A stretch of DNA of 64,000 nt from Iodobacter ciconiae (GTDB taxonomy: Bacteria; Pseudomonadota; Gammaproteobacteria; Burkholderiales; Chitinibacteraceae), in the NCBI RefSeq assembly GCF_003952345.1, contig NZ_CP034433.1:2604001-2668000 (forward strand). The letters are read 5' to 3'. Both the position numbers and the translations under genes were made by a program. This document shows, piece by piece, positions 1 to 9,677 of the stretch (within the stretch, counting starts at the first letter, position 1; the number at the start of each line of letters is the position of its first letter). The notes under the pieces are model-generated. The model worked only from the letters and a program-made list of their open reading frames with translations, ran no database searches and was not told the DNA's origin.

Positions 1-2
1 GT

Positions 3-173
3 GGCCTAAAAAATACAGAAATTGCTGCGATTATTGCCAATCAACTGCCAAGAAAAGCACGAATACAACTTGCAGATGATATTATTTTAAATGAAAGCTC
101 TCTTGCTCATTTACAATCCAGCGTTAACTCACTCCACGAGCGATATCAGGATCAAACATGTCGGTTTACGTAA
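3..173 (+). CDS. coaE: Dephospho-CoA kinase, C-terminal fragment
   Basis: The reading frame is open from the window edge to a TAA at 171-173 and gives 56 residues. The pattern IIANQLP...ADDIILNESS...L..LH.RY is typical of the end of CoaE, which phosphorylates dephospho-CoA in the last step of coenzyme A synthesis. The P-loop and most of the protein lie outside the window. zapD and yacG follow, the usual proteobacterial order, which supports the call. Confidence 0.8.
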   Translation, partial: GLKNTEIAAIIANQLPRKARIQLADDIILNESSLAHLQSSVNSLHERYQDQTCRFT

Positions 174-233
174 GTAATTTTCATAAACCATTTTTTGCTG
201 CAAAATTAAGTATCTCCGCCGGTTAGACACATC

Positions 234-992
234 GTGATTAGCTACGAATTCCCAATTAACGAGCGCATTCGTACTCTTTTGCGACTCGAAAACTTATACA
301 ACCGCACCATTCAGTATGTGGGGTGTGACTCTGCAGCGGACCATCATGCTGCTTTACTTGGTATTTTTGAAATTATGGAAGTGGCAAGCCGAGCTGACAT
401 GAAATCGGACTTACTCCAAGAACTAGAACGTCAGCGGCAGGCTCTGTCCGCTCTTCGAAATAATCCGCAAATATCTGAAGACGCCCTTGAACGTGTTCTG
501 ATCGATATTGATGAAACACATTGTAAAATGCTAAATATGACGGGTAAATTTGGACAATCACTGCGAGAGAATGAGTGGTTAATGGCAATTAAACAACGCG
601 TCACCATCCCTGGTGGAGCATGTGCTTTTGACCTGCCTTCCTATCATTACTGGCAACAACAAAACCCTGAATATCGCAGAACAGATATTGACGGATGGTT
701 TAACCCACTGCTTCCTATCAAACATGGCTTGGATATTGTGCTGCGATTACTCAGGGACAATATGCGTGAAAATAACTACACCGCAAAAAATGGGAATTTC
801 CAGCAAATGTCCGGAGGTAAGACAGTCCAGCTATTAAGAGTTGGCTTACCTGAACATTTGGCTGCAGTACCTGAGCTTTCAGCGAACCGGTATGCAATCA
901 ACATTCGCTTTGTAGTACCGTCAACCAGCGGAGAACGCGCAAAGGTTGTTGATACGGATGTTGATTTTAACCTGGGTTACTGCAATTTATGA
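234..992 (+). CDS. zapD: Cell division protein ZapD (FtsZ-bundling)
   Basis: This 252-residue protein starts [19 protein letters not shown], the conserved N-terminus of the ZapD/YacF family, and its length is normal for the family. ZapD is cytoplasmic, binds the FtsZ C-terminal tail and bundles protofilaments at the Z-ring. The start is a GTG at 234; no strong Shine-Dalgarno sequence is visible, but the protein aligns from this point. It follows coaE by 60 bases and overlaps yacG by four bases (ATGA), so the two are probably translationally coupled. Confidence 0.93.
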   Translation: MISYEFPINERIRTLLRLENLYNRTIQYVGCDSAADHHAALLGIFEIMEVASRADMKSDLLQELERQRQALSALRNNPQISEDALERVLIDIDETHCKMLNMTGKFGQSLRENEWLMAIKQRVTIPGGACAFDLPSYHYWQQQNPEYRRTDIDGWFNPLLPIKHGLDIVLRLLRDNMRENNYTAKNGNFQQMSGGKTVQLLRVGLPEHLAAVPELSANRYAINIRFVVPSTSGERAKVVDTDVDFNLGYCNL

Positions 993-1180
993 ATACACCT
1001 ATCTTCCAGACCCAATGCCCTAGCTGTGGTAAACAACATACATACTCTATAGATAACCCCAACCGCCCTTTTTGCTCTGAACGATGCCAGCTGATTGATT
1101 TGGGTCGCTGGGCAAATGAGGAATACACCATTTCGGCTTCCAGCAACCGCACTGATGATCTGGACTCTCCTACAGATTAA
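989..1180 (+). CDS. yacG: DNA gyrase inhibitor / zinc-binding protein YacG
   Basis: This 63-residue protein carries the four-cysteine zinc site of YacG: CPSCGK near residue 10 and [15 protein letters not shown] near residue 30. In E. coli YacG binds GyrB and inhibits gyrase. The ATG overlaps the zapD stop codon. The acidic tail after the zinc domain is usual for the family. Confidence 0.93.
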   Translation: MNTPIFQTQCPSCGKQHTYSIDNPNRPFCSERCQLIDLGRWANEEYTISASSNRTDDLDSPTD

Positions 1181-1270
1181 ATTTTTTCAGCCTGTCACTT
1201 CAGCTTCATCTCCTCGTCATAGCAGTGTCATCTGCAGGCTTTAAGTTTCCTCTTATTCAGGAGGCAACCC

Positions 1271-1750
1271 ATGCTTCAAACTCAGATTATCCCTAGCCGC
1301 AAACGTAAACTCTCTGCGTGTATTGCTGACAGTGAAGAGTTATTCACGCAGCACAAGCTTTACGATACCGGGTTTTCGTTGAAGAAATGGGTGCACATAT
1401 AGTATGCCGCGAGCCTGGTATTGATCGCGATCTGTTTGATGCATATTGCGAGCATTTATTGGTTCAGGATGACGAGACAGGAGAGGTTGTCGGTAACTTA
1501 TCGCATTCTTCCGCCACATCAGGCACGAAAGCTTGGCAGCTACTACTCAGACACGAAATTTGATCTGGCTCGGCTTGGACATTTACGTGAACAACTCGTC
1601 AAAGTCGGCCGCTCATGCATACACCGGTAATCCCCCCACAAAACCAGCTCATTTTTAAGTAGAATTTTCTCGCAGTCTACTGCCGACCTTTTTATTATTC
1701 TACCGATGCAAAATCTGGATATGCGTTATACCCGACACTTCATGCGGTGA
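1271..1750 (+). pseudogene. olsB: Broken ornithine N-acyltransferase (OlsB/hemolysin-like GNAT)
   Basis: Pieces of an OlsB-type acyltransferase are scattered over two frames. The N-terminus from ATG 1271 runs to an in-frame stop near 1400. A shifted frame gives RYRVFVEEMGAHI and CREPGIDRDLFDAYCEHLL. After an apparent one-base insertion near 1494 the next frame gives TYRILPPHQARKLGSYYSD up to GRSCIH near 1623. The family's C-terminal end, LPMQ....RYTRHFMR, reappears at about 1682-1750. About 100 residues of the usual 250 are missing between these parts. OlsB makes lyso-ornithine lipid from ornithine and acyl-ACP. The downstream gene encodes the partner acyltransferase and appears intact. Confidence 0.8.
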
Positions 1751-1835
1751 TCTTCACACACAAGGGAGTTGGCCGAATGGACAAGAAACAGCTAAACTCA
1801 CAGCATTACGAATTTTCATACAGAAATTTAGCTGC

Positions 1836-2609
1836 ATGCGCACTCCATTATTATGCCTACGTCTTAGTCGCTTATGCCGCTTAATAGTGCATTTTGCCAA
1901 AGGATTATTTACCGTCACTTACCGTTTTCCACGCTTACTGTTATCAGAAAGAGTGGACTATATACAACAATGGTCAAGACAATTAACACAAATACTAGGT
2001 GTTAGCTTACGAATACAAGGAATTGAGCCAGGAAAATACCCAGAACAGCATATGCTGCTAGCCAATCACATTTCCTGGCTTGATATTTTTGTGCTGGATT
2101 CGGTGACTGTTTCAAGGTTTGTCGCTAAATCAGAACTTAGAGCCTGGCCTGTAATTGGCAGATTATGCATAGGTACAGGCACACTTTTTATTGAAAGAGA
2201 GCGAAAAAGAGACACAGCCCGTGTAAATGAAGCGATTGTAACTGCGCTCAGTGAGGGGCACTGCATCGCCGTGTTCCCGGAAGGTACGACAGGCTGTGGA
2301 CGACAGCTATTGCCTTTTCGCTCATCACTTTTACAAGCCGCTATAGATGGCAATGCCACAATACAGCCTGTTTATCTTCGCTACACCGATGCAAACGGAC
2401 AGCACTCCGATGCCGCCACCTACATAGGCAATATGTCGATAGCACAATCTGTATGGCGTATTTTAGGTACTCGCTCTTTACATGCAGAAATTAATTTTTT
2501 AACCCCATTTCCTGCAAATTATGAAAACCGGCGCGCCCTAACACAATTTATAGAAGCACGCATTTGCACAGCACATCACGCGCTCAGAGCTCAATCAGAT
2601 AAAGCCTGA
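1836..2609 (+). CDS. olsA: PlsC-family 1-acyl acyltransferase, probable lyso-ornithine lipid O-acyltransferase
   Basis: This 257-residue membrane acyltransferase has the family motif NHISWLD (NHx4D) near residue 77 and FPEGTT near residue 148, plus a hydrophobic amphipathic N-terminus. PlsC-fold enzymes acylate lyso-lipids at the inner membrane. OlsA as the specific assignment rests on the olsB remnant just upstream. The ATG at 1836 has no clear Shine-Dalgarno sequence, while a better-placed AAGGGAG-ATG pair at 1762-1779 opens another frame that ends at 1884, so the 5' end may be damaged. It could instead be a general lysophosphatidate acyltransferase. Its end overlaps convergent apaH by 19 bases. 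Confidence 0.7.
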   Translation: MRTPLLCLRLSRLCRLIVHFAKGLFTVTYRFPRLLLSERVDYIQQWSRQLTQILGVSLRIQGIEPGKYPEQHMLLANHISWLDIFVLDSVTVSRFVAKSELRAWPVIGRLCIGTGTLFIERERKRDTARVNEAIVTALSEGHCIAVFPEGTTGCGRQLLPFRSSLLQAAIDGNATIQPVYLRYTDANGQHSDAATYIGNMSIAQSVWRILGTRSLHAEINFLTPFPANYENRRALTQFIEARICTAHHALRAQSDKA

Positions 2610-3412
2610 TATTCAAAACGGGCTGCGGCCTGATAAAGTTTACCGCTATCTAAGCAAACAGCAGTTAAAGCACCACCCCAAACACAGCCAGTATCCAGCG
2701 CCCACACATCGTCCTTAAGCATCAGCCCGAGTGCTGACCAGTGACCACAAACAACGCGCCGATTTAAAAGCAAACGATTAGCCAGTTCAAACCAGGGTTT
2801 TATTCCTGCAGGGGCCTGTTCACGCTCACCTTTATACTTTAATTGCAACGCTCCATCCGTAGTTACAAAACGCATACGGGTGAAACAATTTACGCTATAG
2901 CGCATTCTATCAAAGGCCTTCATATCAGAGGTCCATTCAACGGGCTGATTGCCGTACATAACAGCAATAAAATCCTTCCATTGGTCACCACGCAATGCCA
3001 TTTCAACCTCTTGAGCAGCGAGCTTTGCCGTTTCAAGTGGCCAGCTAGGACTCACTCCGGCATGAACCAATAGCACATCGCCCAGATCAATAAGTAATGG
3101 TTGCTGACGCAACCAAAACAACAAATGCTCTGCATCTGGTGCATCTATCACTTCTTGCAATGTATCTCCGGGCTTTGGTTGCGCCAAACCGGCAAACATT
3201 GCCAATAAATGCAAATCATGATTACCCAATACAATTGATACTCCTTCTGTCTGGGAGGCCCAGCGCAATGTAGCAAGGGAGGATGGCCCGCGATTCACCA
3301 AGTCGCCGACCAGGAATATCTGATCACTTTGAGGGCTAAATGCCATGCTCTCCACTACAGACATTAACTCCACAAAACAGCCCTGAATATCACCGATTGC
3401 ATATCTCGACAT
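2591..3412 (-). CDS. apaH: Symmetrical bis(5'-nucleosyl)-tetraphosphatase ApaH
   Basis: This 273-residue metallophosphoesterase has GDIQGC at residues 7-12, GDLVNRGP near 37 and GNHDLH near 64, the metal-binding motifs of the PPP-like family. The C-terminal half has the ApaH pattern ending in ALDTGCVWGG. The enzyme hydrolyses Ap4A to two ADP. It stands alone here, convergent with the acyltransferase gene and divergent from the HDOD gene; in enterobacteria it usually lies by ksgA. Confidence 0.94.
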   Translation of the reverse strand: MSRYAIGDIQGCFVELMSVVESMAFSPQSDQIFLVGDLVNRGPSSLATLRWASQTEGVSIVLGNHDLHLLAMFAGLAQPKPGDTLQEVIDAPDAEHLLFWLRQQPLLIDLGDVLLVHAGVSPSWPLETAKLAAQEVEMALRGDQWKDFIAVMYGNQPVEWTSDMKAFDRMRYSVNCFTRMRFVTTDGALQLKYKGEREQAPAGIKPWFELANRLLLNRRVVCGHWSALGLMLKDDVWALDTGCVWGGALTAVCLDSGKLYQAAARFEYQALSD

Positions 3413-3466
3413 AACCCATCCATTTAACGGCTAAAATGAAAACATCACCATTGATGCAGCAGATTA

Positions 3467-4357
3467 ATGACTATGACCACCAATGCCCCCTCCAGCCTGA
3501 ATGACTGGCTCATTAAACTGAGTAGTATAGAAATCCCTGCAATGCAGTATACCTTGTATCAAATGGCTCACTTACAGTCAAAAAGTGATGATATAAGTAT
3601 CAGAGATCTCTCGCTTCTTATCCGACACGACCCATTGCTAACCTTAAAGCTTATCCGTTACCAGCAAAGCCAGCGAAGGGCCGTACAAATGAAAGATGTA
3701 AACACAATTGAACACGTACTTTTAATGGTGGGCGTCGGCGGGTTTTTCCATAAATTTGGCTCTACAGAATCAGTAGAAACTCAATTGCAACAAAAACCTG
3801 AGGCATTATCAGGAATAAGAAAAATCATTTCCAGATCATATCTTGCCGCCAGAATTGCAGAAAGTTTAAGCAGCCAGCGTCACGATATCGACCCGATTGA
3901 GGTCACAACAGCCTCCTTACTACATGATCTGGCTGAAATATTACTTTGGTTATCCATGCCAGAGCTGGCACAAAAAATTACATACTTACTATTAAATAAT
4001 CCAAGCTGCCGAAGCTATGAAGCTCAGAAACAAATACTGGGGTTCACCGGCAATGAATTACAAACAAAACTGGCCCTACACTGGCATTTACCCAGCCTTC
4101 TCACTCATCTAATGGATGAAAAATATACTAATGAGCCTAGGGTTAGGACCGTGACCATTGCTACTTCAACAGCACGGCACCTGACAAACCATTGGCAAAA
4201 CCCCGCATTACCGGATGACTACCAAAACATTGCAGATTTGCTATCGTGCGATCTTGATCATGCCTATAGCCTGATACGTAATGTTTGCATCAAAGCAGCA
4301 CATGAATGGGAATGGTTTTCTGTGCTACCTGTTGCAACTCAAATTCCACAGCAATGA
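3467..4357 (+). CDS. HDOD-domain signalling protein
   Basis: This 296-residue cytoplasmic protein consists mostly of an HDOD domain. The N-terminal part has the usual opening (PAMQYTLYQMAHLQS...ISIRDLSLLIRHDPLLTLKLIR), and ASLLHDLAEILLW near residue 150 is the degenerate metal site of the HD fold. HDOD proteins act as regulatory or scaffold modules in second-messenger and stress signalling and usually lack hydrolase activity. No fused GGDEF, EAL or receiver domain is present. It is monocistronic and ends at a shared terminator facing rplQ. Confidence 0.8.
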   Translation: MTMTTNAPSSLNDWLIKLSSIEIPAMQYTLYQMAHLQSKSDDISIRDLSLLIRHDPLLTLKLIRYQQSQRRAVQMKDVNTIEHVLLMVGVGGFFHKFGSTESVETQLQQKPEALSGIRKIISRSYLAARIAESLSSQRHDIDPIEVTTASLLHDLAEILLWLSMPELAQKITYLLLNNPSCRSYEAQKQILGFTGNELQTKLALHWHLPSLLTHLMDEKYTNEPRVRTVTIATSTARHLTNHWQNPALPDDYQNIADLLSCDLDHAYSLIRNVCIKAAHEWEWFSVLPVATQIPQQ

Positions 4358-4370
4358 TTATCAGATAATA

Positions 4371-4398
4371 AAAAAGCCAACCTAATGGCTGGCTTTTT
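4371..4398. terminator. Bidirectional intrinsic terminator between the HDOD gene and rplQ
   Basis: An inverted repeat of AAAAAGCC with GGCTTTTT, extended by a few further pairs around a four-base loop, lies between convergent genes. A-runs on one side and T-runs on the other allow it to stop transcription in both directions. It would end the very long ribosomal transcript. Confidence 0.8.
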
Positions 4399-4430
4399 CA
4401 CATTACAACGAATAGCTGTAAAACAGCTGA

Positions 4431-4820
4431 TTACTCAGCTGCTTCAACCGCTTCCGCTTCTTCAGGACGGTCTACAAGCTCAACATATGCCATAGGAGCA
4501 TTGTCGCCTTGACGGAAGCCGCACTTCAGAATACGAAGGTAGCCACCATTACGGGCAGCATAACGCGGACCGAGCACGTCGAACAGCTTAACCACCATAT
4601 CGCGATCGCGAGTACGATTGAACGCCAGACGGCGGTTCGCAAGCGAAGGCTTTTTACCCAAAGTGATCAAAGGCTCTGCAACACGTCGCAGCTCTTTTGC
4701 CTTAGGTAAAGTGGTCTTGATGACTTCGTGACGGAGCAACGAATTCGCAAGATTGCGCAACATCGCCAGACGATGACTTGTCGTGCGATTTAATTTGCGA
4801 TTAGATTGACGGTGACGCAT
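4431..4820 (-). CDS. rplQ: 50S ribosomal protein L17
   Basis: This 129-residue protein has the conserved start [17 protein letters not shown] and the [20 protein letters not shown] segment. L17 sits near the exit tunnel of the large subunit. The acidic, Glu/Ala-rich tail is a common extension. It is the last gene of the alpha operon, 24 bases after rpoA. Confidence 0.98.
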   Translation of the reverse strand: MRHRQSNRKLNRTTSHRLAMLRNLANSLLRHEVIKTTLPKAKELRRVAEPLITLGKKPSLANRRLAFNRTRDRDMVVKLFDVLGPRYAARNGGYLRILKCGFRQGDNAPMAYVELVDRPEEAEAVEAAE

Positions 4821-4844
4821 TTGTCGATTTCCTTTTGCCCGCTA

Positions 4845-5828
4845 TTACGGCTTTTCTAAGCCAGCAGGCGGCCAGTTTTCAAGGCGCATGCCCAGCGAGA
4901 GGCCTTTAGAGGCAAGAACTTCCTTGATCTCATTAAGCGATTTACGCCCAAGATTAGGTGCCTTCAAAAGCTCAGTCTCGGTGCGCTGGATCAGGTCGCC
5001 GATATAATAAATGTTCTCTGCCTTCAGGCAGTTAGCCGAACGGACAGTCAGTTCGAGGTCATCAACCGGACGTAACAGAATCGGATCGATCTGCGGTGCC
5101 TGTGGTTGCTCTTCCTCTACAGGAGTGCCTTCAAGATCAGCGAACACGGCGAGCTGGTCAATTAGCATACGTGCAGCCTGACGCACAGCTTCTTCAGGTT
5201 CAATTACGCCATTTGTTTCAATGTCAATAATCAAACGATCAAGGTCAGTACGTTGCTCCACACGTGCGCTTTCTACGTGGTAGCTAACACGGCGAATCGG
5301 GCTGAAAGACGCGTCAAGCATGATGTTACCGATGGTACGGTTTTCATCTTTAGCAAGACGGTTAGGAGCTGGCTGATAGCCGCGACCTTTTTCAACCGTA
5401 ATTTCCATATTAAGCTTTCCACCAGCAGACAGATGGGCAATCACATGATCTGGATTGATCACCTCAACGTCGTGTGACAGCTGAATATCGGACGCTTTAA
5501 CGACGCCCTCACCCTCTTTTGAGAGGGTAAGAACGACCGAGTCCCGACCATGCAGCTTGAGCACAACGCCTTTGAGGTTCAGCAAGATATCGACTACATC
5601 TTCCTGCACGCCATCCAGTGCGGAATACTCGTGAACCACACCTTCAATTTTCACTTCAGTCGGTGCAAAACCAGACATAGAAGAAAGAAGGATGCGGCGT
5701 AGAGCATTGCCGAGCGTATGGCCGTAACCGCGCTCGAACGGCTCCATCACGACTTTCGCCTGGGCAGCGTTTAGAGCCTGCACATCAATGATGCGCGGCT
5801 TGAGCAACTCATTCGCGTTGATTTGCAT
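4845..5828 (-). CDS. rpoA: RNA polymerase alpha subunit
   Basis: This 327-residue protein has the normal two-domain plan. The N-terminal dimerisation domain includes [17 protein letters not shown] near residue 34, and the C-terminal domain after residue 250 ([20 protein letters not shown]...[14 protein letters not shown]) contacts UP elements and activators. The alpha dimer nucleates assembly of the beta and beta' subunits encoded at 23-31 kb. It lies between rpsD and rplQ in the standard alpha operon. Confidence 0.98.
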   Translation of the reverse strand: MQINANELLKPRIIDVQALNAAQAKVVMEPFERGYGHTLGNALRRILLSSMSGFAPTEVKIEGVVHEYSALDGVQEDVVDILLNLKGVVLKLHGRDSVVLTLSKEGEGVVKASDIQLSHDVEVINPDHVIAHLSAGGKLNMEITVEKGRGYQPAPNRLAKDENRTIGNIMLDASFSPIRRVSYHVESARVEQRTDLDRLIIDIETNGVIEPEEAVRQAARMLIDQLAVFADLEGTPVEEEQPQAPQIDPILLRPVDDLELTVRSANCLKAENIYYIGDLIQRTETELLKAPNLGRKSLNEIKEVLASKGLSLGMRLENWPPAGLEKP

Positions 5829-5862
5829 AAGTCAGTATCCCTTGGCTAGCCGGGTCAGAATA

Positions 5863-6495
5863 TTACTTGGAGTAGAATTCCACAACCAGTGCTTCGTTAA
5901 TGTCGCTGGACAGATCGGAACGCTCTGGCATGCTTTTAAACATACCTTCAAGCTTCTTAGAATCTACCTGAACCCAGCTCGGAAAACCGATACCCTCAGC
6001 TAGAGAAACAGCTTCCTGGATACGAGCTTGAGTTTTCGATTTATCGCGAACAGAAACAACATCGCCAGCTTTAACCAAGTAGGAAGGAATATTCACAACA
6101 CTACCGTTTACCACAATAGCTTTGTGGGAAACAAGTTGACGAGCTTCAGCACGTGTAGAGCCAAAACCCATACGATAAACAACATTATCGAGACGACATT
6201 CAAGAAGCTTCAGCAGGTTTTCACCTGTTGAGCCTTTGCGTCGGCTAGCTTCTTCAAAATAACGACGGAACTGACGTTCCAATACGCCGTAAATGCGACG
6301 GATCTTTTGCTTTTCACGCAAATGAACGCCGTAGTCAGACAGACGTGATGGCTTTTTACCGCCACTCACACCGTGCTGACCAGGAGCTTGTTCTAATTTG
6401 CACTTACTATCCAGAGAACGACGAGCGCTCTTCAGGAAAAGATCCGTACCCTCACGACGTGCAAGTTTGCACTTGGGTCCAATATAACGAGCCAT
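5863..6495 (-). CDS. rpsD: 30S ribosomal protein S4
   Basis: This 210-residue protein begins [16 protein letters not shown] and has an S4 RNA-binding domain around residues 96-160. S4 nucleates 30S assembly and in E. coli represses the alpha operon. Only two cysteines remain in the N-terminal region (positions 9 and about 32), so it is not the four-cysteine zinc form. It is slightly longer than the usual 206 residues. Confidence 0.98.
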   Translation of the reverse strand: MARYIGPKCKLARREGTDLFLKSARRSLDSKCKLEQAPGQHGVSGGKKPSRLSDYGVHLREKQKIRRIYGVLERQFRRYFEEASRRKGSTGENLLKLLECRLDNVVYRMGFGSTRAEARQLVSHKAIVVNGSVVNIPSYLVKAGDVVSVRDKSKTQARIQEAVSLAEGIGFPSWVQVDSKKLEGMFKSMPERSDLSSDINEALVVEFYSK

Positions 6496-6509
6496 AACTT
6501 ACTCCGGGA

Positions 6510-6902
6510 TTAGATACGACGCTTCTTCGGCGGACGACAACCGTTATGCGGAATCGGCGTAACATCCGAAATGCTCGTGATCTTGAAGCCGAGAGCGTTC
6601 AATGCACGCACAGCGGACTCACGACCCGGACCCGGACCCTTGATACGAACTTCGAGGTTCTTTACACCGTATTCTTGGGCAACTTTACCAGCAGCCTCTG
6701 CAGCTACCTGAGCCGCAAAAGGTGTACTCTTCCGAGAGCCTTTAAAACCAGCACCGCCCGAGGTAGCCCAAGACAGTGCATTCCCTTGGCGATCAGTGAT
6801 GGTTATGATCGTGTTATTGAAAGACGCGTGCACGTGCACAACACCTTCCGACACGCTCTTTTTGACTTTCTTCCGTACACGTACTGTGTTTGCTTTAGCC
6901 AT
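6510..6902 (-). CDS. rpsK: 30S ribosomal protein S11
   Basis: This 130-residue protein shows the S11 core [19 protein letters not shown] and the C-terminal signature [18 protein letters not shown]11 forms part of the 30S platform at the mRNA exit. It lies 16 bases after rpsM and 14 before rpsD. Confidence 0.98.
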   Translation of the reverse strand: MAKANTVRVRKKVKKSVSEGVVHVHASFNNTIITITDRQGNALSWATSGGAGFKGSRKSTPFAAQVAAEAAGKVAQEYGVKNLEVRIKGPGPGRESAVRALNALGFKITSISDVTPIPHNGCRPPKKRRI

Positions 6903-6918
6903 TCTTTAATTCCTTGGA

Positions 6919-7281
6919 TTACTTCTTGCCAGCGATGGACTTACGCGGACCCTTGCGAGTACGCGCATTGGTACGAGTACGCTGACCGCGGCACGGAAGT
7001 CCTCTGCGGTGACGGAAACCACGGTAGCAACCAAGGTCCATAAGACGCTTGATGCTCATGGTCACTTCGCGGCGCAAATCACCCTCGACAATATATTTGC
7101 CAAGTTCTTCACGCAGCAGATCTAATTCAGCATCGCTGAGATCTTTAACCTTTTTTGTAGGCTCAACGCTTGTAGCTGCGCAGACGGCATAGGCGCGGGT
7201 GCGACCAATACCGAAAATAGCCTGAAGGCCGATCACAGTATGCTGATGATTCGGGATATTAACCCCAGCAATACGGGCCAT
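6919..7281 (-). CDS. rpsM: 30S ribosomal protein S13
   Basis: This 120-residue protein starts [20 protein letters not shown] and contains the helix-two-turn-helix and [19 protein letters not shown] tail typical of S13. It contacts the P-site tRNA and the A-site finger at the 30S head. It is the first gene of the alpha operon; a leader of about 64 bases with a hairpin separates it from rpmJ. Confidence 0.98.
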   Translation of the reverse strand: MARIAGVNIPNHQHTVIGLQAIFGIGRTRAYAVCAATSVEPTKKVKDLSDAELDLLREELGKYIVEGDLRREVTMSIKRLMDLGCYRGFRHRRGLPCRGQRTRTNARTRKGPRKSIAGKK

Positions 7282-7329
7282 ACTTTTCTTACCCCAGGTT
7301 CAAAAAGCTTTGCATGTTAACATCAGAAA

Positions 7330-7349
7330 CTGATTGTCGCAACAATCAG
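7330..7349 (-). terminator. Hairpin at the rpmJ/rpsM junction
   Basis: A perfect 8-bp stem (CTGATTGT with ACAATCAG, four-base loop) overlaps the rpmJ stop codon. On the minus strand it is followed by TTTCTG, so it is a weak terminator or an mRNA-processing or stability element. It marks the boundary between the spc and alpha operons. Confidence 0.45.
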
Positions 7350-7459
7350 CCTTGACGCTGCTTGTGCCGCGGGTCGGTGCAAATCACACGCACAACACGG
7401 TTGCGGCGTACGATTTTACAATTGCGGCAAATTTTCTTGACCGACGCTTGAACTCTCAT
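7346..7459 (-). CDS. rpmJ: 50S ribosomal protein L36
   Basis: This short 37-residue gene encodes [15 protein letters not shown] followed by [19 protein letters not shown]. Cys11, Cys14, Cys27 and His32 form the zinc site, so this is the zinc-binding (C+) type of L36. The ATG is at 7457-7459 on the minus strand. It lies between infA and rpsM, as in other betaproteobacteria. Confidence 0.97.
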   Translation of the reverse strand: MRVQASVKKICRNCKIVRRNRVVRVICTDPRHKQRQG

Positions 7460-7494
7460 CGTCTTTCCTTTCGATCAAAATTAAATCCAGGCAA

Positions 7495-7713
7495 TTACTT
7501 GGCCCGGAATACAATGCGAGCCTTGGTCAGATCATAGGGAGTCAACTCCACTGTGACCTTATCTCCAGGCAGGATACGAATGTAGTGCATCCGCATCTTA
7601 CCAGAAATATGACCAAGAACCACATGTCCGTTTTCGAGCTTGACCTTGAACGTTGCATTTGGCAACGTTTCCAGGACTTCGCCCTGCATCTGAATGACTT
7701 CGTCTTTCGCCAT
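7495..7713 (-). CDS. infA: Translation initiation factor IF-1
   Basis: This 72-residue protein is a single S1-type OB fold, with [20 protein letters not shown] and [20 protein letters not shown]-1 occupies the ribosomal A site during initiation. Its place between secY and rpmJ is a Gram-positive/betaproteobacterial arrangement and differs from E. coli, where infA is elsewhere. Confidence 0.97.
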   Translation of the reverse strand: MAKDEVIQMQGEVLETLPNATFKVKLENGHVVLGHISGKMRMHYIRILPGDKVTVELTPYDLTKARIVFRAK

Positions 7714-7725
7714 AGCCTGTTACGC

Positions 7726-9030
7726 CTAGCCCTTGAAGTTAGCTTTCTTGAGCAGACTCTCGTACTGGTGTGAGAGTACGTAAGACTGCATCTGCGACAT
7801 AAAGTCCATTGTTACGACCACAAGAATCAACAGAGAAGTACCACCAAAATAGAATGGAACATTCCACTTTAGGATCAAAAACTCTGGAATCAAGCAGATT
7901 ACCGTAATATAAACAGCACCGATTAATGTGAGTTTTAAAATCAATTTTTCGATGTATTTCGCAGTATGGTCTCCCGGGCGATAGCCCGGAATCATTGCTC
8001 CGCTCTTCTTTAGATTATCTGCAGTTTCCTTCGGGTTGAAGACCAAAGCAGTGTAGAAGTAGCAAAAGAAAATGATCGCAGTCGCATACAACAGTACATA
8101 GAGCGGCTGACCAGGATGCAGCATGTCACCGATCGATTTCAACCAAGACAACTTATCACTATTCCCAGTCCACGACAGTAAAGTCGCAGGAAATAAAATA
8201 ATTGATGAGGCAAAAATCGGAGGGATCACGCCCGCCATATTCAGTTTCAGTGGAAGGTGAGTGCTTTGCGCCTGCATCATGCGGTTGCCAACCTGGCGCT
8301 TCGCATAATGAATAGGAACTTTACGCTGGCCACGTTCTACGAACACAACCGCCGCAGTTAACAACACAACACCAACAAAGAGAAACAACACAAGCAAAAT
8401 AGGTAATGCACCTTGATTAGCCAGTGATAACGTCTTACCGATTGCCGAAGGCAAACCAGAAGCAATACCAGAACAGATCAAAATTGAAATACCGTTACCG
8501 ATACCCCGTTCGGTGATCTGCTCACCTAACCACATCAGGAACATGGTGCCAGTCGCCAGCGTCACGATAGTCGTAAACACAAACTGAGCTTGTGCCACAA
8601 CCACTAGATTCGGCTGTTTGAACAGCATCATTGCAATACCAAAGCTCTGTGCCGTAGCAAGAAGCAACGTCGCATAACGCGTATATTGCGTAATTTTACG
8701 ACGGCCTGCCTCTCCCTCTTTTTTCATCTGCTTTAGAGATGGCAGCACCTCGGCAGCGAGCTGTAAAATAATCGATGCCGAGATGTAAGGCATGATCCCG
8801 ATAGCGAACACGGTAAAGCGAGAGAGAGCACCACCGGAAAACATATTGAACATGTTCAATAAACCGGTCTGCGACGACTCAAACAATTTTGCCAGTTCTG
8901 CCGGATTGATCCCTGGCACCGGGATATGTGCACCGATTCGATATACGATCAGTGCCCCGATGAGGAACCAAATCCGGCTTTTCAGATCCGCAAACTTATT
9001 TGCAGAACTAGCCAGAGCGGGATTTGCCAT
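7726..9030 (-). CDS. secY: Preprotein translocase channel subunit SecY
   Basis: This 434-residue membrane protein has ten predicted transmembrane segments. It includes the plug region [12 protein letters not shown] near residue 40, the segment [14 protein letters not shown] near 78, and the cytosolic loop [17 protein letters not shown] near 235 that contacts the ribosome and SecA. It forms the Sec channel with SecE, encoded at 34.7 kb. It is the usual last large gene of the spc operon. Confidence 0.98.
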   Translation of the reverse strand: MANPALASSANKFADLKSRIWFLIGALIVYRIGAHIPVPGINPAELAKLFESSQTGLLNMFNMFSGGALSRFTVFAIGIMPYISASIILQLAAEVLPSLKQMKKEGEAGRRKITQYTRYATLLLATAQSFGIAMMLFKQPNLVVVAQAQFVFTTIVTLATGTMFLMWLGEQITERGIGNGISILICSGIASGLPSAIGKTLSLANQGALPILLVLFLFVGVVLLTAAVVFVERGQRKVPIHYAKRQVGNRMMQAQSTHLPLKLNMAGVIPPIFASSIILFPATLLSWTGNSDKLSWLKSIGDMLHPGQPLYVLLYATAIIFFCYFYTALVFNPKETADNLKKSGAMIPGYRPGDHTAKYIEKLILKLTLIGAVYITVICLIPEFLILKWNVPFYFGGTSLLILVVVTMDFMSQMQSYVLSHQYESLLKKANFKG

Positions 9031-9056
9031 TACTGCCTTATCCTCAGTTTACCGAA

Positions 9057-9491
9057 TTACTCGGTGATGCTGCCACCAGCTGCTTCAATAGCAGCACGGG
9101 CACCCTTAGTTACAGCCAAGCCCTTGAGTACAACGGCACGCCCGATAGTGCCGGAAAGTACAACTTTCCCGCGCAGAGCATGCTGAGATACCACACCAGC
9201 TTGAAGCAGTGCTTCAAAGGTAATTTCGCTCAATGGCAAATCGTTGATGTCCGACAAGCGAACTTCAGCGGTATCACCACGTGTGAGTGAAACAAAACCA
9301 CGTTTTGGCAGACGGCGTTGTAAAGGCATTTGACCGCCTTCAAAACCGACTTTATGAAAACCACCAGTACGTGACTTCTGACCTTTGTGACCACGACCAG
9401 ACGTTTTGCCTAAGCCAGAGCCAATACCGCGGCCTACACGACGCTTAGCGTGAGTAGAACCAACAGCTGGTTTCAGGTTATTAAGTTCCAT
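9057..9491 (-). CDS. rplO: 50S ribosomal protein L15
   Basis: This 144-residue protein starts [20 protein letters not shown] and has the glycine-rich [20 protein letters not shown] stretch that threads into 23S rRNA. Its start codon lies immediately after the rpmD stop codon. Confidence 0.98.
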   Translation of the reverse strand: MELNNLKPAVGSTHAKRRVGRGIGSGLGKTSGRGHKGQKSRTGGFHKVGFEGGQMPLQRRLPKRGFVSLTRGDTAEVRLSDINDLPLSEITFEALLQAGVVSQHALRGKVVLSGTIGRAVVLKGLAVTKGARAAIEAAGGSITE

Positions 9492-9677
9492 TTAGCCTTC
9501 CACCTTCAGTAGGTAGCTGATCTTGTTAGCCATACCGCGGTTTTCCGGGGTATCGATCACTTCAGAGCTACTATTAAGACGACGGAGACCTAAGCCACGA
9601 GCACATGCTTTGTGAGCTTCCAGGCGACCAATCAGACTTTTAACTAAAGTTACTTTGAATTTCTTAGAGTCGCTCAT
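9492..9677 (-). CDS. rpmD: 50S ribosomal protein L30
   Basis: This 61-residue protein has the L30 pattern [24 protein letters not shown]. Bacterial L30 is a small protein near the 5S rRNA contact region. It overlaps the end of rpsE by four bases (ATGA). Confidence 0.97.
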   Translation of the reverse strand: MSDSKKFKVTLVKSLIGRLEAHKACARGLGLRRLNSSSEVIDTPENRGMANKISYLLKVEG

